From Pseudomonadota bacterium (GTDB taxonomy: Bacteria > Pseudomonadota > Gammaproteobacteria > Steroidobacterales > Woeseiaceae): a stretch of DNA of 64,000 nucleotides. Positions 18,569 through 26,504 of this stretch are shown here, piece by piece (within the stretch, counting starts at the first letter, position 1; every line of letters starts with the position of its first letter). Where the stretch lies: the NCBI GenBank assembly GCA_022563255.1, contig JADFNS010000001.1, positions 62,001-126,000 on the forward strand, written 5' to 3'. The translations under genes were made by a program, and so were the position numbers. A model generated the notes under the pieces. The model saw only the letters and a program-made list of their open reading frames with translations, was not told the origin of the DNA and made no database searches.

Positions 18569-20099
18569 TTTCGCCTCCCACCGTCATGTTGGAGACCAGA
18601 ACGGTCGGGATACCTTGTGAGACCGGCACACTCTGGCCGTTTTTTCCACACGTCCAGCCGCCGGTATCGAGACGCGCATCGTTCGCCACCATGGTGATCT
18701 GCCGCAGCGCCTCCGGGCCGTTGCCAATGATATTGACGTCCTTGATCGGCGCCGTGATCTTGCCTTTTTCGACCAACCAGCCGTTCTTGACGTAGAACGT
18801 GAAGTCACCTGCACCGATCTGCACCTGGCCGTTCGTATAGGTCTCGCAGATGATGCCGTGATCAACGGCCGCGATTATTTCGTCCCGGGTGTGCGGACCA
18901 TCTTCCATGAACGTGCAGGTCATGCGCGGCATTGGCGAATACTTATACGACTGGCGACGACCTGAGCCTGTCGGCTTGATACCGTACTGCTTCGCGCTGA
19001 TCTCATCGTGCAAATAAGATGTCAGAATACCGTTCTCGACCATGACCGTGCGACCCGCAACGTTGCCTTCGTCATCGTAATTTAGCGCTCCGCGCTCGCC
19101 CGGAATATTGGCCTGATCGACGACCGTAACGAAGGACTCCGCCACTTTCTTGCCCATCATGTCCGTATAGATGCTTGTGCCCTTGCGGTTGAAGTCCGCC
19201 TCCATGCCGTGACCGATCGCTTCATGCAACAAGATACCGCTCGCACCGGCTGCGAGGATGACCGGCATTTCACCTGCCGGTGGACGTATCGCCTCGAACT
19301 GAATCAGTGTTCTCTCGACCGCCTCGTCGACCATCTTGTGCAGGCGTTCCTCGGTATACCACGAGAATTCTTCGCGCGCGGCGATGTTGGCATAGCCAGT
19401 CTGCGTCTCGTCGCCCTTCTTCGCGGTAACCACAACGGTTAAGCGTGTCATTGGACGATTGTCCGTCACCAGCCTGCCGTCAAGCGTCGCGATCATCACG
19501 CGCTCGTCGCCATCGGCCCAGTAGACGGCAACCTTTTCTATCGACGGATCCTTGCCCTTCGCCTGAGCTTCCACGAATTTCATGACCGGCAATTTTTGCT
19601 CGACACCGACATCTGCCCACGGCACCGTTGTCGTATAAAGATCGCCGGCAGCCAGCGGGTTGAAGGACTGCGGCGCAACGACCTGCGTGCCAGTAGCAAT
19701 TGCGGCAGCAGTGCGTGCAGCGGCAAGCATGGACGGCAATGTCAGATCTTCTGTAAACGCGTAGCCTGTCTGTTCGCCAATAACGACGCGCAGACCAACC
19801 CCTTGCCTGATCCCCGAGTTGGCGCTGCTGACAATGCCATCCTCAAGCGTCAACGAATTGCTGCGAGAATGCTGAAAGTACACATCGGCGGCATCTGCGC
19901 CGCGCGACGTTAGTTCGGACATGACGCGTGCAACCGTGGCCTGATCGACGCCGAACCACTCCATGAACGGATTCACGGGCGCGTTGCGTCCGAAAGAAGT
20001 CGCCGCTTGCACGCCGCAACCGGAAAGAAAACCCGGCATCGTAACGATTGCACTACCAGCCGCTACGGTGCCGAGAAAGTCTCTGCGTTTGATTGTCAT
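18558..20099 (-). CDS. tldD: TldD-family metalloprotease with Tat signal peptide
   Basis: Catalytic subunit of a TldD/TldE protease. 513 aa, longer than E. coli TldD (481). The extra length is mainly an N-terminal export signal: IKRRDFLGT is a twin-arginine motif (Arg5-Arg6), followed by a hydrophobic stretch and LSGC (Cys28), so the protein may be exported folded and lipidated. The zinc motif HEAIGH is at residues 292-297 (bases 19209-19226), followed by GMEADF. The C-terminal IGNGPEALRQI is family-typical. It is followed by the pmbA gene with overlap; the pair is one operon. Confidence 0.92.
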   Translation of the reverse strand: MTIKRRDFLGTVAAGSAIVTMPGFLSGCGVQAATSFGRNAPVNPFMEWFGVDQATVARVMSELTSRGADAADVYFQHSRSNSLTLEDGIVSSANSGIRQGVGLRVVIGEQTGYAFTEDLTLPSMLAAARTAAAIATGTQVVAPQSFNPLAAGDLYTTTVPWADVGVEQKLPVMKFVEAQAKGKDPSIEKVAVYWADGDERVMIATLDGRLVTDNRPMTRLTVVVTAKKGDETQTGYANIAAREEFSWYTEERLHKMVDEAVERTLIQFEAIRPPAGEMPVILAAGASGILLHEAIGHGMEADFNRKGTSIYTDMMGKKVAESFVTVVDQANIPGERGALNYDDEGNVAGRTVMVENGILTSYLHDEISAKQYGIKPTGSGRRQSYKYSPMPRMTCTFMEDGPHTRDEIIAAVDHGIICETYTNGQVQIGAGDFTFYVKNGWLVEKGKITAPIKDVNIIGNGPEALRQITMVANDARLDTGGWTCGKNGQSVPVSQGIPTVLVSNMTVGGENVG

Positions 20100-20170
20100 T
20101 GCTGTTTTTCCTGAATCCTGACCGACTAGTTATAGATGCCGAGTACCCACTAAAGGTTGCGTATTCTATT

Positions 20171-20758
20171 TCATCGCCGCGCCAGCGCCAATCCTATGCC
20201 TGCGGCAGTCAAAAACGCGCCGGTAACACGATTCCGCCAATGCGCAAAACGTCCAAGAAATTCTCTCGCCGAACTGGCAAATAACGCCCATGCCACATCC
20301 CCTGCAAACAATACGCCAAGAAAAACACCGGCGACCAGGGCGAAGTGGGCTCCCGACCCATCACCCGCGAATTGGGGAATGAACGCGGCGTTGAACAACA
20401 ACGTCTTCGGATTTGCGGCCGCCAGCATGCAACCGCGCCAGAAAAGCGCAGGCGCCGCTGCCACTTTCTCCAGGTCGGTTGCCGGCTCGCGCCAGGTGCG
20501 TACACCAAGCCACAGCAGGTAAAAGACGCCGGTCCAGCGAACCCAGGTCAGCAGGTCTGCGGCCAGCTCGATAACGGCTGCCAGGCCCGCCACGACCAGG
20601 ACGAGTTGTACCGCGACGCCGGCGGTCGTTCCCAGCACGGTCATCACGCCCATCCGAAAGCCGTAGCGCAAACTGTTCGCGACGATCAACGCGGCATTTG
20701 GGCCCGGAATAAGCACCAGGATGCCTGAAGCAACGACGAGTGCGGCAATCGAATTCAT
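20171..20758 (-). CDS. LysE family amino-acid exporter
   Basis: Inner-membrane exporter of the LysE/RhtB family, which exports amino acids or related metabolites. 195 aa with about six hydrophobic segments. The family signature PGPNAALIVANSLRYGFRMG is near the N-terminus. I start at ATG 20756-20758, which overlaps the upstream rhomboid stop as ATGA; a longer frame adds unrelated residues. The substrate cannot be read from the sequence. It is the last gene of a rhomboid-LysE pair. Confidence 0.9.
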   Translation of the reverse strand: MNSIAALVVASGILVLIPGPNAALIVANSLRYGFRMGVMTVLGTTAGVAVQLVLVVAGLAAVIELAADLLTWVRWTGVFYLLWLGVRTWREPATDLEKVAAAPALFWRGCMLAAANPKTLLFNAAFIPQFAGDGSGAHFALVAGVFLGVLFAGDVAWALFASSAREFLGRFAHWRNRVTGAFLTAAGIGLALARR

Positions 20759-21381
20759 GATCGGCGTCCGCGGCCCCAGTAGCGCAGCATCAGGAAGCCG
20801 AAGAGCATACCACCGAGGTGCGCGAAGTTGGCGATCCCGGGAGCAGCACCGCTGATACCGGAAAACAACTCGAACGCGCCATAGACGAACACAAACGTGA
20901 TTGCGCGCATCGGAATCGGCGGAAACAACGGCACGACAATACGATTCGGAAACGTCAGTCCGTAAGCAAGCAAAAGTCCGAACAGTCCCCCGGACGCGCC
21001 AACTGTCGGATACAAACCACCCTGGTAGCTGGCAACCAGCAACTGCACGAATCCGGCGCCTACAATGCAGACAAGGAAAAACGTAAGAAACCGCTGTGCG
21101 CCCCACAGCCTTTCCAGGTCTCTGCCGAACATCCACAGACCAAACATATTAAAGGCGATATGCGACAGGCCACCATGGAGGAAGCCATAGGTCAGCAACT
21201 GCCAGGGCATGAACGGCGATCGTGGGTCCGTCGCCGGCCACAATGCGAAATTGATGACCATGAATCCCGGACTCAATTGCTGCAAGGCGAACATCAAACC
21301 ATTCGCAATCAGCAGGGCCAGGATGATGTTCGGAATAGCGCTGCTGTTAACCGGCCTGCGGCTATAAACATTTGGGTTCAT
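20755..21381 (-). CDS. Rhomboid family intramembrane serine protease
   Basis: Predicted six-transmembrane intramembrane protease. 208 aa. The catalytic dyad is Ser130 in TVGASGG and His188 in NFAHLGG. The TM1-TM2 region includes PWQLLTYGFLHGGLSHIAFNMF (described in part), the typical L1/TM2 feature with the stabilising His and Asn. It is followed by a LysE exporter gene with 4-bp overlap and preceded 12 bp upstream by the DUF2207 gene. It is a minimal rhomboid with no extra domain. Confidence 0.92.
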   Translation of the reverse strand: MNPNVYSRRPVNSSAIPNIILALLIANGLMFALQQLSPGFMVINFALWPATDPRSPFMPWQLLTYGFLHGGLSHIAFNMFGLWMFGRDLERLWGAQRFLTFFLVCIVGAGFVQLLVASYQGGLYPTVGASGGLFGLLLAYGLTFPNRIVVPLFPPIPMRAITFVFVYGAFELFSGISGAAPGIANFAHLGGMLFGFLMLRYWGRGRRS

Positions 21382-21393
21382 TGGTGCTCTCTT

Positions 21394-23088
21394 TTACCAG
21401 CCACCACCGCCACCGCCACCACCGCCGCCGCCGGAGAAACCGCCACCGCCTGATGATGAACCCGGCGGTGAAACAGAAGAGGTGATTGCCGAATTCAATC
21501 CGCTCGACAATTCGCTGGTTGTTCTTGCGAGGTTTGAAGAATTCCATGTGCCGTAGTACCAGGACGGCCTGTAGCCGTCGCCGTTCGGGTCGCGCACGGC
21601 GGCGAGAGTTTTTGCGAATCGTTCAGACCATTGCTGATCGACGCCCAATGCCAAAGCGAACGGCAGCAATGACTCAAACAATTGCGGCGTCTTTTCCGGC
21701 GGATTTCTGAGATTGAGTTCCTCTTTTTCGGCGATCTCGAGGTAATCCTTGAATCCCAGCATGTCATCAAGCACCTGCCGGCCGCGCAACGTCGGTCGCT
21801 TCATAATGATCGCGAAGAACGCCATCAATACGAACATGAGGACGATAGCGCCGATGACCGACGGCGTCGGCCCGTCGCCTGAAGCCAAGGAGACGACTGT
21901 CGCAAGCAGCACGATGCCGATGGCCGGAATGTTCATGGCGCCATTGGTGATGAAATACTTTTGCTTGTAGTCGTCCTTCAGAGACTGTTTGTGTGCGCGC
22001 CTGGCCTCGCCGAGAATTTCATGATTCGAAATCTCCAGCGTCACGGAAGAATTATCCTTGAATAACGCCGAGTAAAGTTCCTGTTCACCCGCGGCCAACG
22101 CCGGTCTCGGTCGGTCCGAGTCCAGTTTGATCAATGCGTGAACGTCAGCTTCGTTTCTGATCTCCAGATAGCCCTTGACTGCAAGATTCACGACGGCCGC
22201 CGTCATCACCTTGTCGTCATAGTACATTTGTCGAACGTAGCGCAGAGACGAGGGTGAGAAACCTTGCGGCGGCTCATACCGGGTCACGATAACGCCCTCG
22301 TCAGGATCCCTGCCGTACTTCCGCCAGACGGGAATGTAATAGGCCAATAGCAACAATAAACCAAGGAGGGCGCTCAGCAAATTGCGATTGTCTTTGAGCA
22401 ACCAGCCAGAGCGCTGCCCCCAGGTCGGCTCAGCAACAAAGCCCTTCGGCCAGCCCACGACGATGGTCAGCCCGCTCGCGGCGGCCAATGGTCCGATCAC
22501 GTTGAAATGCACGCTGCCGGCCTCGCCAAAATAGCGACCGAATTTCCGCTCTTTGGAACCGTAGGGTCCCGTGAATCCCGCGACGCGAATCGCGTCACGC
22601 GGTACGTCAAATTCCAGCGTTACTGTGGCACTTGCTTTGTCGATAGGAAAAGCCCAGCGGAAACCTGTGACGTTCCAGTAGAGTTCGTCGTGCTGATCGA
22701 AAAAGCCCAGCATTCGATTGGCGCGGTAACGAAATGTGTAGGTATGTTCGCCGTGCTCGATAAAGCGATCGGCCCGACCAAAATACGTGCGGATATCGCG
22801 ACCGGAGCGCTTCGTGTGAAATGCCTCTGGCTTATCGTTTCTGGTGACCGCCAGTGGTTCAACTGTTATCTGATAAGTATTACCCAACCGATCTCTGTAT
22901 TCGACTGGAAAGTCACGATAAATCCCGCGCCTGATCGCCTTGCCTTCCACGCGAACCTTGATGGTTTCCGTGACTTCGATCATGCCATCCGCAAAAACGC
23001 GAATGTCACTGTGAAAGCTCAGAATCCGTTCGTCGGCAACAACGATCGCCGACAATAACAGCGCCAGCAAAGCAATAAGATTTTTCAT
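21394..23088 (-). CDS. DUF2207 domain-containing membrane protein
   Basis: 564 aa. A signal peptide (residues 1-18) is followed by the extracytoplasmic DUF2207 domain (about 20-230; RGIYRDFPVEYRDRLG is typical), then a transmembrane segment near 245-265, a cytoplasmic region, two further hydrophobic segments near 400-440, and a Gly/Ser-rich tail ending in a run of glycines and Trp. Function is unknown; such proteins very often sit next to lemA, as here (ATGA overlap with the upstream lemA). The C-terminal glycine run explains the GCC/ACC-rich stretch at 21400-21450. Confidence 0.9.
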   Translation of the reverse strand: MKNLIALLALLLSAIVVADERILSFHSDIRVFADGMIEVTETIKVRVEGKAIRRGIYRDFPVEYRDRLGNTYQITVEPLAVTRNDKPEAFHTKRSGRDIRTYFGRADRFIEHGEHTYTFRYRANRMLGFFDQHDELYWNVTGFRWAFPIDKASATVTLEFDVPRDAIRVAGFTGPYGSKERKFGRYFGEAGSVHFNVIGPLAAASGLTIVVGWPKGFVAEPTWGQRSGWLLKDNRNLLSALLGLLLLLAYYIPVWRKYGRDPDEGVIVTRYEPPQGFSPSSLRYVRQMYYDDKVMTAAVVNLAVKGYLEIRNEADVHALIKLDSDRPRPALAAGEQELYSALFKDNSSVTLEISNHEILGEARRAHKQSLKDDYKQKYFITNGAMNIPAIGIVLLATVVSLASGDGPTPSVIGAIVLMFVLMAFFAIIMKRPTLRGRQVLDDMLGFKDYLEIAEKEELNLRNPPEKTPQLFESLLPFALALGVDQQWSERFAKTLAAVRDPNGDGYRPSWYYGTWNSSNLARTTSELSSGLNSAITSSVSPPGSSSGGGGFSGGGGGGGGGGGW

Positions 23089-23645
23089 TCGATGGATCCA
23101 AGTTTGACCAATGGCACGTTTGCCGCGTCGTCCGAAGTCTTTTGAAAGAAATCTTTTTGCTCGAATCTGAACCCGCCTGCAACGATGTTGCTCGGCACAG
23201 TCTCGATCATCGTGTTGTAGTCACGGACGGAACCGTTGTAGTACCGACGCGCGAACTGCAGGTAATTTTCAGTCTCGATGAGTTCATTTTGCAAGTTCAT
23301 AAAATTCTCGTTCGCCTTGAGGTCCGGATAATTTTCGGCAAGCGCAATGATGCGCACTATACCTGCACTCAACTTTTCCTCGATTTCGCCTTTTGCTCGC
23401 ACATCCACGGCCCGCATCGCTGCGGCGCGCAATTCGGTCACCGCCTCAAGAGTGGCTCGCTCATACCTGGCGTATTGATCAACTGCCGTCACGAGTCTTG
23501 GAATGAGGTCGTGGCGACGCTGCAGTTGCACATCAATATCGCTCCACGCGGTAGCGACTCGATTTCGCCCGCGTATGAGGCGGTTGTAAAGCCAAACCCC
23601 GAATATGAATATTGCGGCGCCGGCGACGGTGATGATATTCATCAT
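23085..23645 (-). CDS. LemA family protein
   Basis: About 186 aa from ATG 23643-23645 (or the next codon, also ATG). It has one N-terminal transmembrane segment, then a helical bundle facing away from the cytoplasm. LemA signatures are present: RNRVATAWSDIDVQLQRR, IPRLVTAV, ENYPDLKANENF, LQNELIETENYLQFARRYYN and YNTMIETVPSN (shortened). Function is unknown; it is usually paired with a DUF2207 protein, and here its stop overlaps that gene's ATG. It begins 14 bp after the DUF3570 gene's stop. Confidence 0.93.
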   Translation of the reverse strand: MMNIITVAGAAIFIFGVWLYNRLIRGRNRVATAWSDIDVQLQRRHDLIPRLVTAVDQYARYERATLEAVTELRAAAMRAVDVRAKGEIEEKLSAGIVRIIALAENYPDLKANENFMNLQNELIETENYLQFARRYYNGSVRDYNTMIETVPSNIVAGGFRFEQKDFFQKTSDDAANVPLVKLGSIE

Positions 23646-23658
23646 AGCGCAGGAGAGA

Positions 23659-24798
23659 TCAGTACCAGAAAGAAAAGAACAGCTGGAAGATGTCGGCGTC
23701 GAGTTTGTAGAGTGGTTCATTGCCGATGGTCCCGAGCGCGGTCAGATCGGAAAACTCGTGATAGTCGATATGCAGCCTGTCGATCGACGCTGTGACCGTA
23801 CCGCGTTTGACGAAACCCCAGTCATTGCCATCATCGCTGAGGAATTCGTACGCCGCCTTCAGTTTGAACGTGTAACTGGTCAGGGGGCTCAGTTCCTTGT
23901 CACGACCACGAAAGTTCGTCGCTTCCGAACGGGCGAACAAATCGCTGTAAAAGTCCGCGCCGGTTTGATCGTGGTATCTGAATTTTCCCGTAAACGTCCA
24001 TTGGCGCCAGGGATGAATATAGCTTAGCGAAAACGTGTGGCCTTCGATGTTCCAGGTGTCGGTGAAAAAACGATACCGGCCTTCGATCGCAGCCCGGTAT
24101 GGCAGGAAGTAGCGGGCGCGAATTCCGAGCGCATTGCTGGTGCGCGTGTTCGGATACAACTCCGGCTCGAAACTGTAGCCAACGGCGCTGCCCGAATCGA
24201 AGTAGCGCACCGATCGATACGGGTTATTCATGTAACCTTCGTCGGTAATCGTTTCGAAATTCAGAGTCGTGATCAGATTCTTCGTCAAAATCTGCGTAAG
24301 TCCGATGCTGTAAACTTGCTTATCGAGATGTCGTTCGAACGTCGGATCATCCGAGCGGCCAATCTTGTCGTCAGCCAGTGCGTAGCCAAGCGTCAGCGTC
24401 GTCATATCACCGAACAAATCCTGGCTGACGGAAAAACTGATGGTTTCGGCGTCGTAGTCGGATTCCGTGCTGCTTGTGTAGTTAAACCGAATCGTTGAGG
24501 CGCCACGCAGGTAGTCCATGCCGAGCGACCACTGCTTGCGTTCCTCCGTATACGGACTCGCCGTTGTAATAACGTCGATAGACGCCGAACTCACCATGTC
24601 GACGTAGTAGTTGCCCACTATGGAAACGCTCGTGCCAAGCTTCTTGCGAACCAGTATCGACGGACCATCAATTTCGACGCCTCCGCCATCGTACAAGTGA
24701 TACAGGATATCGGCGCGATCTTCAGGCAGCACGCCCGCGTCGACGTGGCCGACCATCGTCAGCAAAATACCCGTAACAAGACTGCGTCGTATTATCAT
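23659..24798 (-). CDS. DUF3570 domain-containing outer-membrane beta-barrel-like protein
   Basis: 379 aa with a signal peptide ending near VDAGVLPEDRAD. The rest is rich in alternating aromatic/polar strands (for example SVSIVGNYYVDMVSSAS and WTFTGKFRYHDQTGADFYSD) and ends FQLFFSFWY, the C-terminal aromatic typical of outer-membrane barrels. It follows a small DUF4266 gene by 8 bp; the DUF4266-DUF3570 pair is a recurrent combination, usually with an ApbE flavin transferase and a thioredoxin-like protein, neither of which is nearby here. Role is unknown. Confidence 0.85.
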   Translation of the reverse strand: MIIRRSLVTGILLTMVGHVDAGVLPEDRADILYHLYDGGGVEIDGPSILVRKKLGTSVSIVGNYYVDMVSSASIDVITTASPYTEERKQWSLGMDYLRGASTIRFNYTSSTESDYDAETISFSVSQDLFGDMTTLTLGYALADDKIGRSDDPTFERHLDKQVYSIGLTQILTKNLITTLNFETITDEGYMNNPYRSVRYFDSGSAVGYSFEPELYPNTRTSNALGIRARYFLPYRAAIEGRYRFFTDTWNIEGHTFSLSYIHPWRQWTFTGKFRYHDQTGADFYSDLFARSEATNFRGRDKELSPLTSYTFKLKAAYEFLSDDGNDWGFVKRGTVTASIDRLHIDYHEFSDLTALGTIGNEPLYKLDADIFQLFFSFWY

Positions 24799-24806
24799 GA
24801 TCGTCG

Positions 24807-25040
24807 CTAGTTGCAGCCGCAGCCGCCACCGACCACGCCCTCCCCGCCACGAGTTCCTTCCCGTGCCTCAAAAACGTGTTGCATGTACGAGGTCGAAACC
24901 ACATCGGCGTCAAGCTCCATGATCGGGTCGGCAAGATGCCCGCGATCATAGGGCTTGACCCACGGCTCTACACTGCAACCTGACAGTCCCACGAGCAACA
25001 GGAACGACAGAAAAATACGTCCAGTCGGCAAACTCTTCAC
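24807..25040 (-). CDS. DUF4266 small lipoprotein with Cys-Gly-Cys tail
   Basis: 77 aa from GTG 25038-25040, with AAGG five bases upstream (a GTG two codons earlier is possible). A lipoprotein signal ends LSGC at about residue 22. The mature part has VKPYDRGHLADPIM, which is typical of DUF4266, and ends in a glycine-rich GGGCGCN tail with two cysteines. It lies between the beta-barrel gene at 25060 and the DUF3570 gene. The conserved CxC end suggests metal or cofactor attachment, which is inference; no function is established that I know of. Confidence 0.82.
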   Translation of the reverse strand: MKSLPTGRIFLSFLLLVGLSGCSVEPWVKPYDRGHLADPIMELDADVVSTSYMQHVFEAREGTRGGEGVVGGGCGCN

Positions 25041-25059
25041 TTTCACCTTCCCCTCTTCC

Positions 25060-25740
25060 TCAGAAGAATACCGTGACCCCGAGGGTTCCCTCGAGATTGT
25101 GAACCGTTTTCTCTTCGCCCAGCAGGTCGATGTCAAACAGGTGATCACGAAAATCCAGATGCAATGCGATCGCATCCGTCAGCAAAAAACGATAACCCAC
25201 ACCCACATTGACGGTGAACCGATCATCGCCTGCGAAGCGCGTCGAACCAAGCCCCGCGACCAAATACAGGTTCGTATTGTAGGCCCGACTCTCGCCGATA
25301 AACACTTCGCCCGGCAAGATGTTGTAGCCGAGATTCAGATTGTAATAGGTATACCTGCGCTCGCTGTCGGTGATCAGTCGCGCGCCACCCGAAAGAACTT
25401 CAAAACTCGTCAGGCCCGCGTCTGTTTGCCCGACGGTTGCTTCCACGAAGAACCCCTCGGTAATGTGATACGCGAGCCGCGCGCCATAAACGACACCGCT
25501 GCCGAAATCCTCAACACTCATGAGACCGACGAAGCCACCGATCTCGAAGTCCTCGCGATCAATCGCCGGCTCCTTGATCTCGCGGCGCACGACGACCGGG
25601 TCAATCACCTGGCCGGGCGGCTCAGCAGCAGGAGGCGGCGCCTCTTCCTGGCCATAACCGAAAAGATTTTTAGTTGCAGCACAGCCTGGCAGGCTGACTA
25701 TCGCGACAACTAGAAAAAGAACGCGAAACCGACTTTCCAT
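25060..25740 (-). CDS. Outer-membrane beta-barrel lipoprotein-like protein
   Basis: 226 aa. A signal peptide has the possible lipobox SLPGC (Cys20), then a Pro-rich linker (about 32-45), then a beta-barrel domain from about residue 65 that ends GTLGVTVFF. It has the GGFVGLMSVEDFG and LAYHITEGFFVEATVGQ segments typical of small 8-stranded barrels. It starts at ATG 25738-25740, inside the 3' end of the SH3-barrel gene (31-bp overlap). The pair of adjacent barrel proteins is likely cotranscribed and may assemble together (inference). Confidence 0.83.
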   Translation of the reverse strand: MESRFRVLFLVVAIVSLPGCAATKNLFGYGQEEAPPPAAEPPGQVIDPVVVRREIKEPAIDREDFEIGGFVGLMSVEDFGSGVVYGARLAYHITEGFFVEATVGQTDAGLTSFEVLSGGARLITDSERRYTYYNLNLGYNILPGEVFIGESRAYNTNLYLVAGLGSTRFAGDDRFTVNVGVGYRFLLTDAIALHLDFRDHLFDIDLLGEEKTVHNLEGTLGVTVFF

Positions 25741-26504
25741 TCTTCCACTTCCTCATTTTCATCGCGGCTCGTGAAAACCACGTAGCTCTTGTATTCCGCC
25801 CGCAGCAAAAAGCGCCGCGTCGCATACACTCGTACGCCAGCGCCGACATGACCGACCTGATCGCTGCGGTCCGCAGCCTGGACAATTGTTGACTTGGGTT
25901 TCGTGTGAATTACGCCCGCACCTAACGTGAAAAACGGTGACACGCGCCACTCAGGAAACGCTTCGTGCACAATATTCACGCTGCCCATCCAGCCATTCGA
26001 AAAATTACCCAGAATCTGCGAACCCCAAATTTCTACTGATACATTGGGCGTTAGCGAGTAAGCACCGTAGACAGAGATGACGTTCGCACCACCGAAATCT
26101 CCCGCAAGCAATCCCGCTTCCCATTTGGCAGTCGTGAAATCTTCGAGTTTCAATTTCTTGAAGCTTACGCGACTGCCATCGGGCTGCAGAGTCAGCTCCA
26201 TTTGCGCCCGCTCCACCCAGCCTTCCATTCCTTTATCCGTGCGCACGCGATACCACTCGGTGCGCTGCTTCAAGACGTCCACTTTCTCCCCGCGATCAAC
26301 CACATGAAAGATCGGGTAGCCGCGGCCGGGACCCGTGCGCAATTCCAGATACGGATCGGCAACAACGACCGATCGATATTCGCCGGCGGCCAGAACCGGC
26401 GTGGCGAGAAAAATCTGCAGCACGACGGCAACCAGGCCTCCTAGCCAAACGGAATTAATTTGCCGGAGCGTCGAAGGGATTGTTGTAATACTGGCCGCCG
26501 ACAT
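25710..26504 (-). CDS. SH3-domain outer-membrane beta-barrel protein
   Basis: 264 aa from ATG 26502-26504. A long signal sequence has its hydrophobic core at about residues 20-38 and a probable cleavage at VLA-AG. A bacterial SH3 domain follows (about 45-105: LELRTGPGRGYPIFHVVDRG and GWVERAQ), then a beta-barrel ending EEWKVGFAFFF. The start overlaps the upstream gene by 50 bp. A strong TAGGAGG occurs downstream of this ATG but has no in-frame start at proper distance, so I kept the ATG. SH3 domains of this type bind peptidoglycan, so it may tether the outer membrane to the wall. Confidence 0.8.
   Translation of the reverse strand: MSAASITTIPSTLRQINSVWLGGLVAVVLQIFLATPVLAAGEYRSVVVADPYLELRTGPGRGYPIFHVVDRGEKVDVLKQRTEWYRVRTDKGMEGWVERAQMELTLQPDGSRVSFKKLKLEDFTTAKWEAGLLAGDFGGANVISVYGAYSLTPNVSVEIWGSQILGNFSNGWMGSVNIVHEAFPEWRVSPFFTLGAGVIHTKPKSTIVQAADRSDQVGHVGAGVRVYATRRFLLRAEYKSYVVFTSRDENEEVEEWKVGFAFFF

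Noticed and set aside
17789-18697. 302-codon open frame on the plus strand opposite pmbA
   Set aside because: Antisense to a strongly conserved gene, Arg-rich and unlike any known family.
21400-21450. Simple repeat of GCC/ACC-like triplets
   Set aside because: It encodes the glycine-rich tail of the DUF2207 protein and is not a separate repeat element.
26437-26443. TAGGAGG as the ribosome-binding site of the SH3-barrel gene
   Set aside because: The nearest in-frame start codons are CTG one base and GTG 13 bases away; neither spacing is usual.
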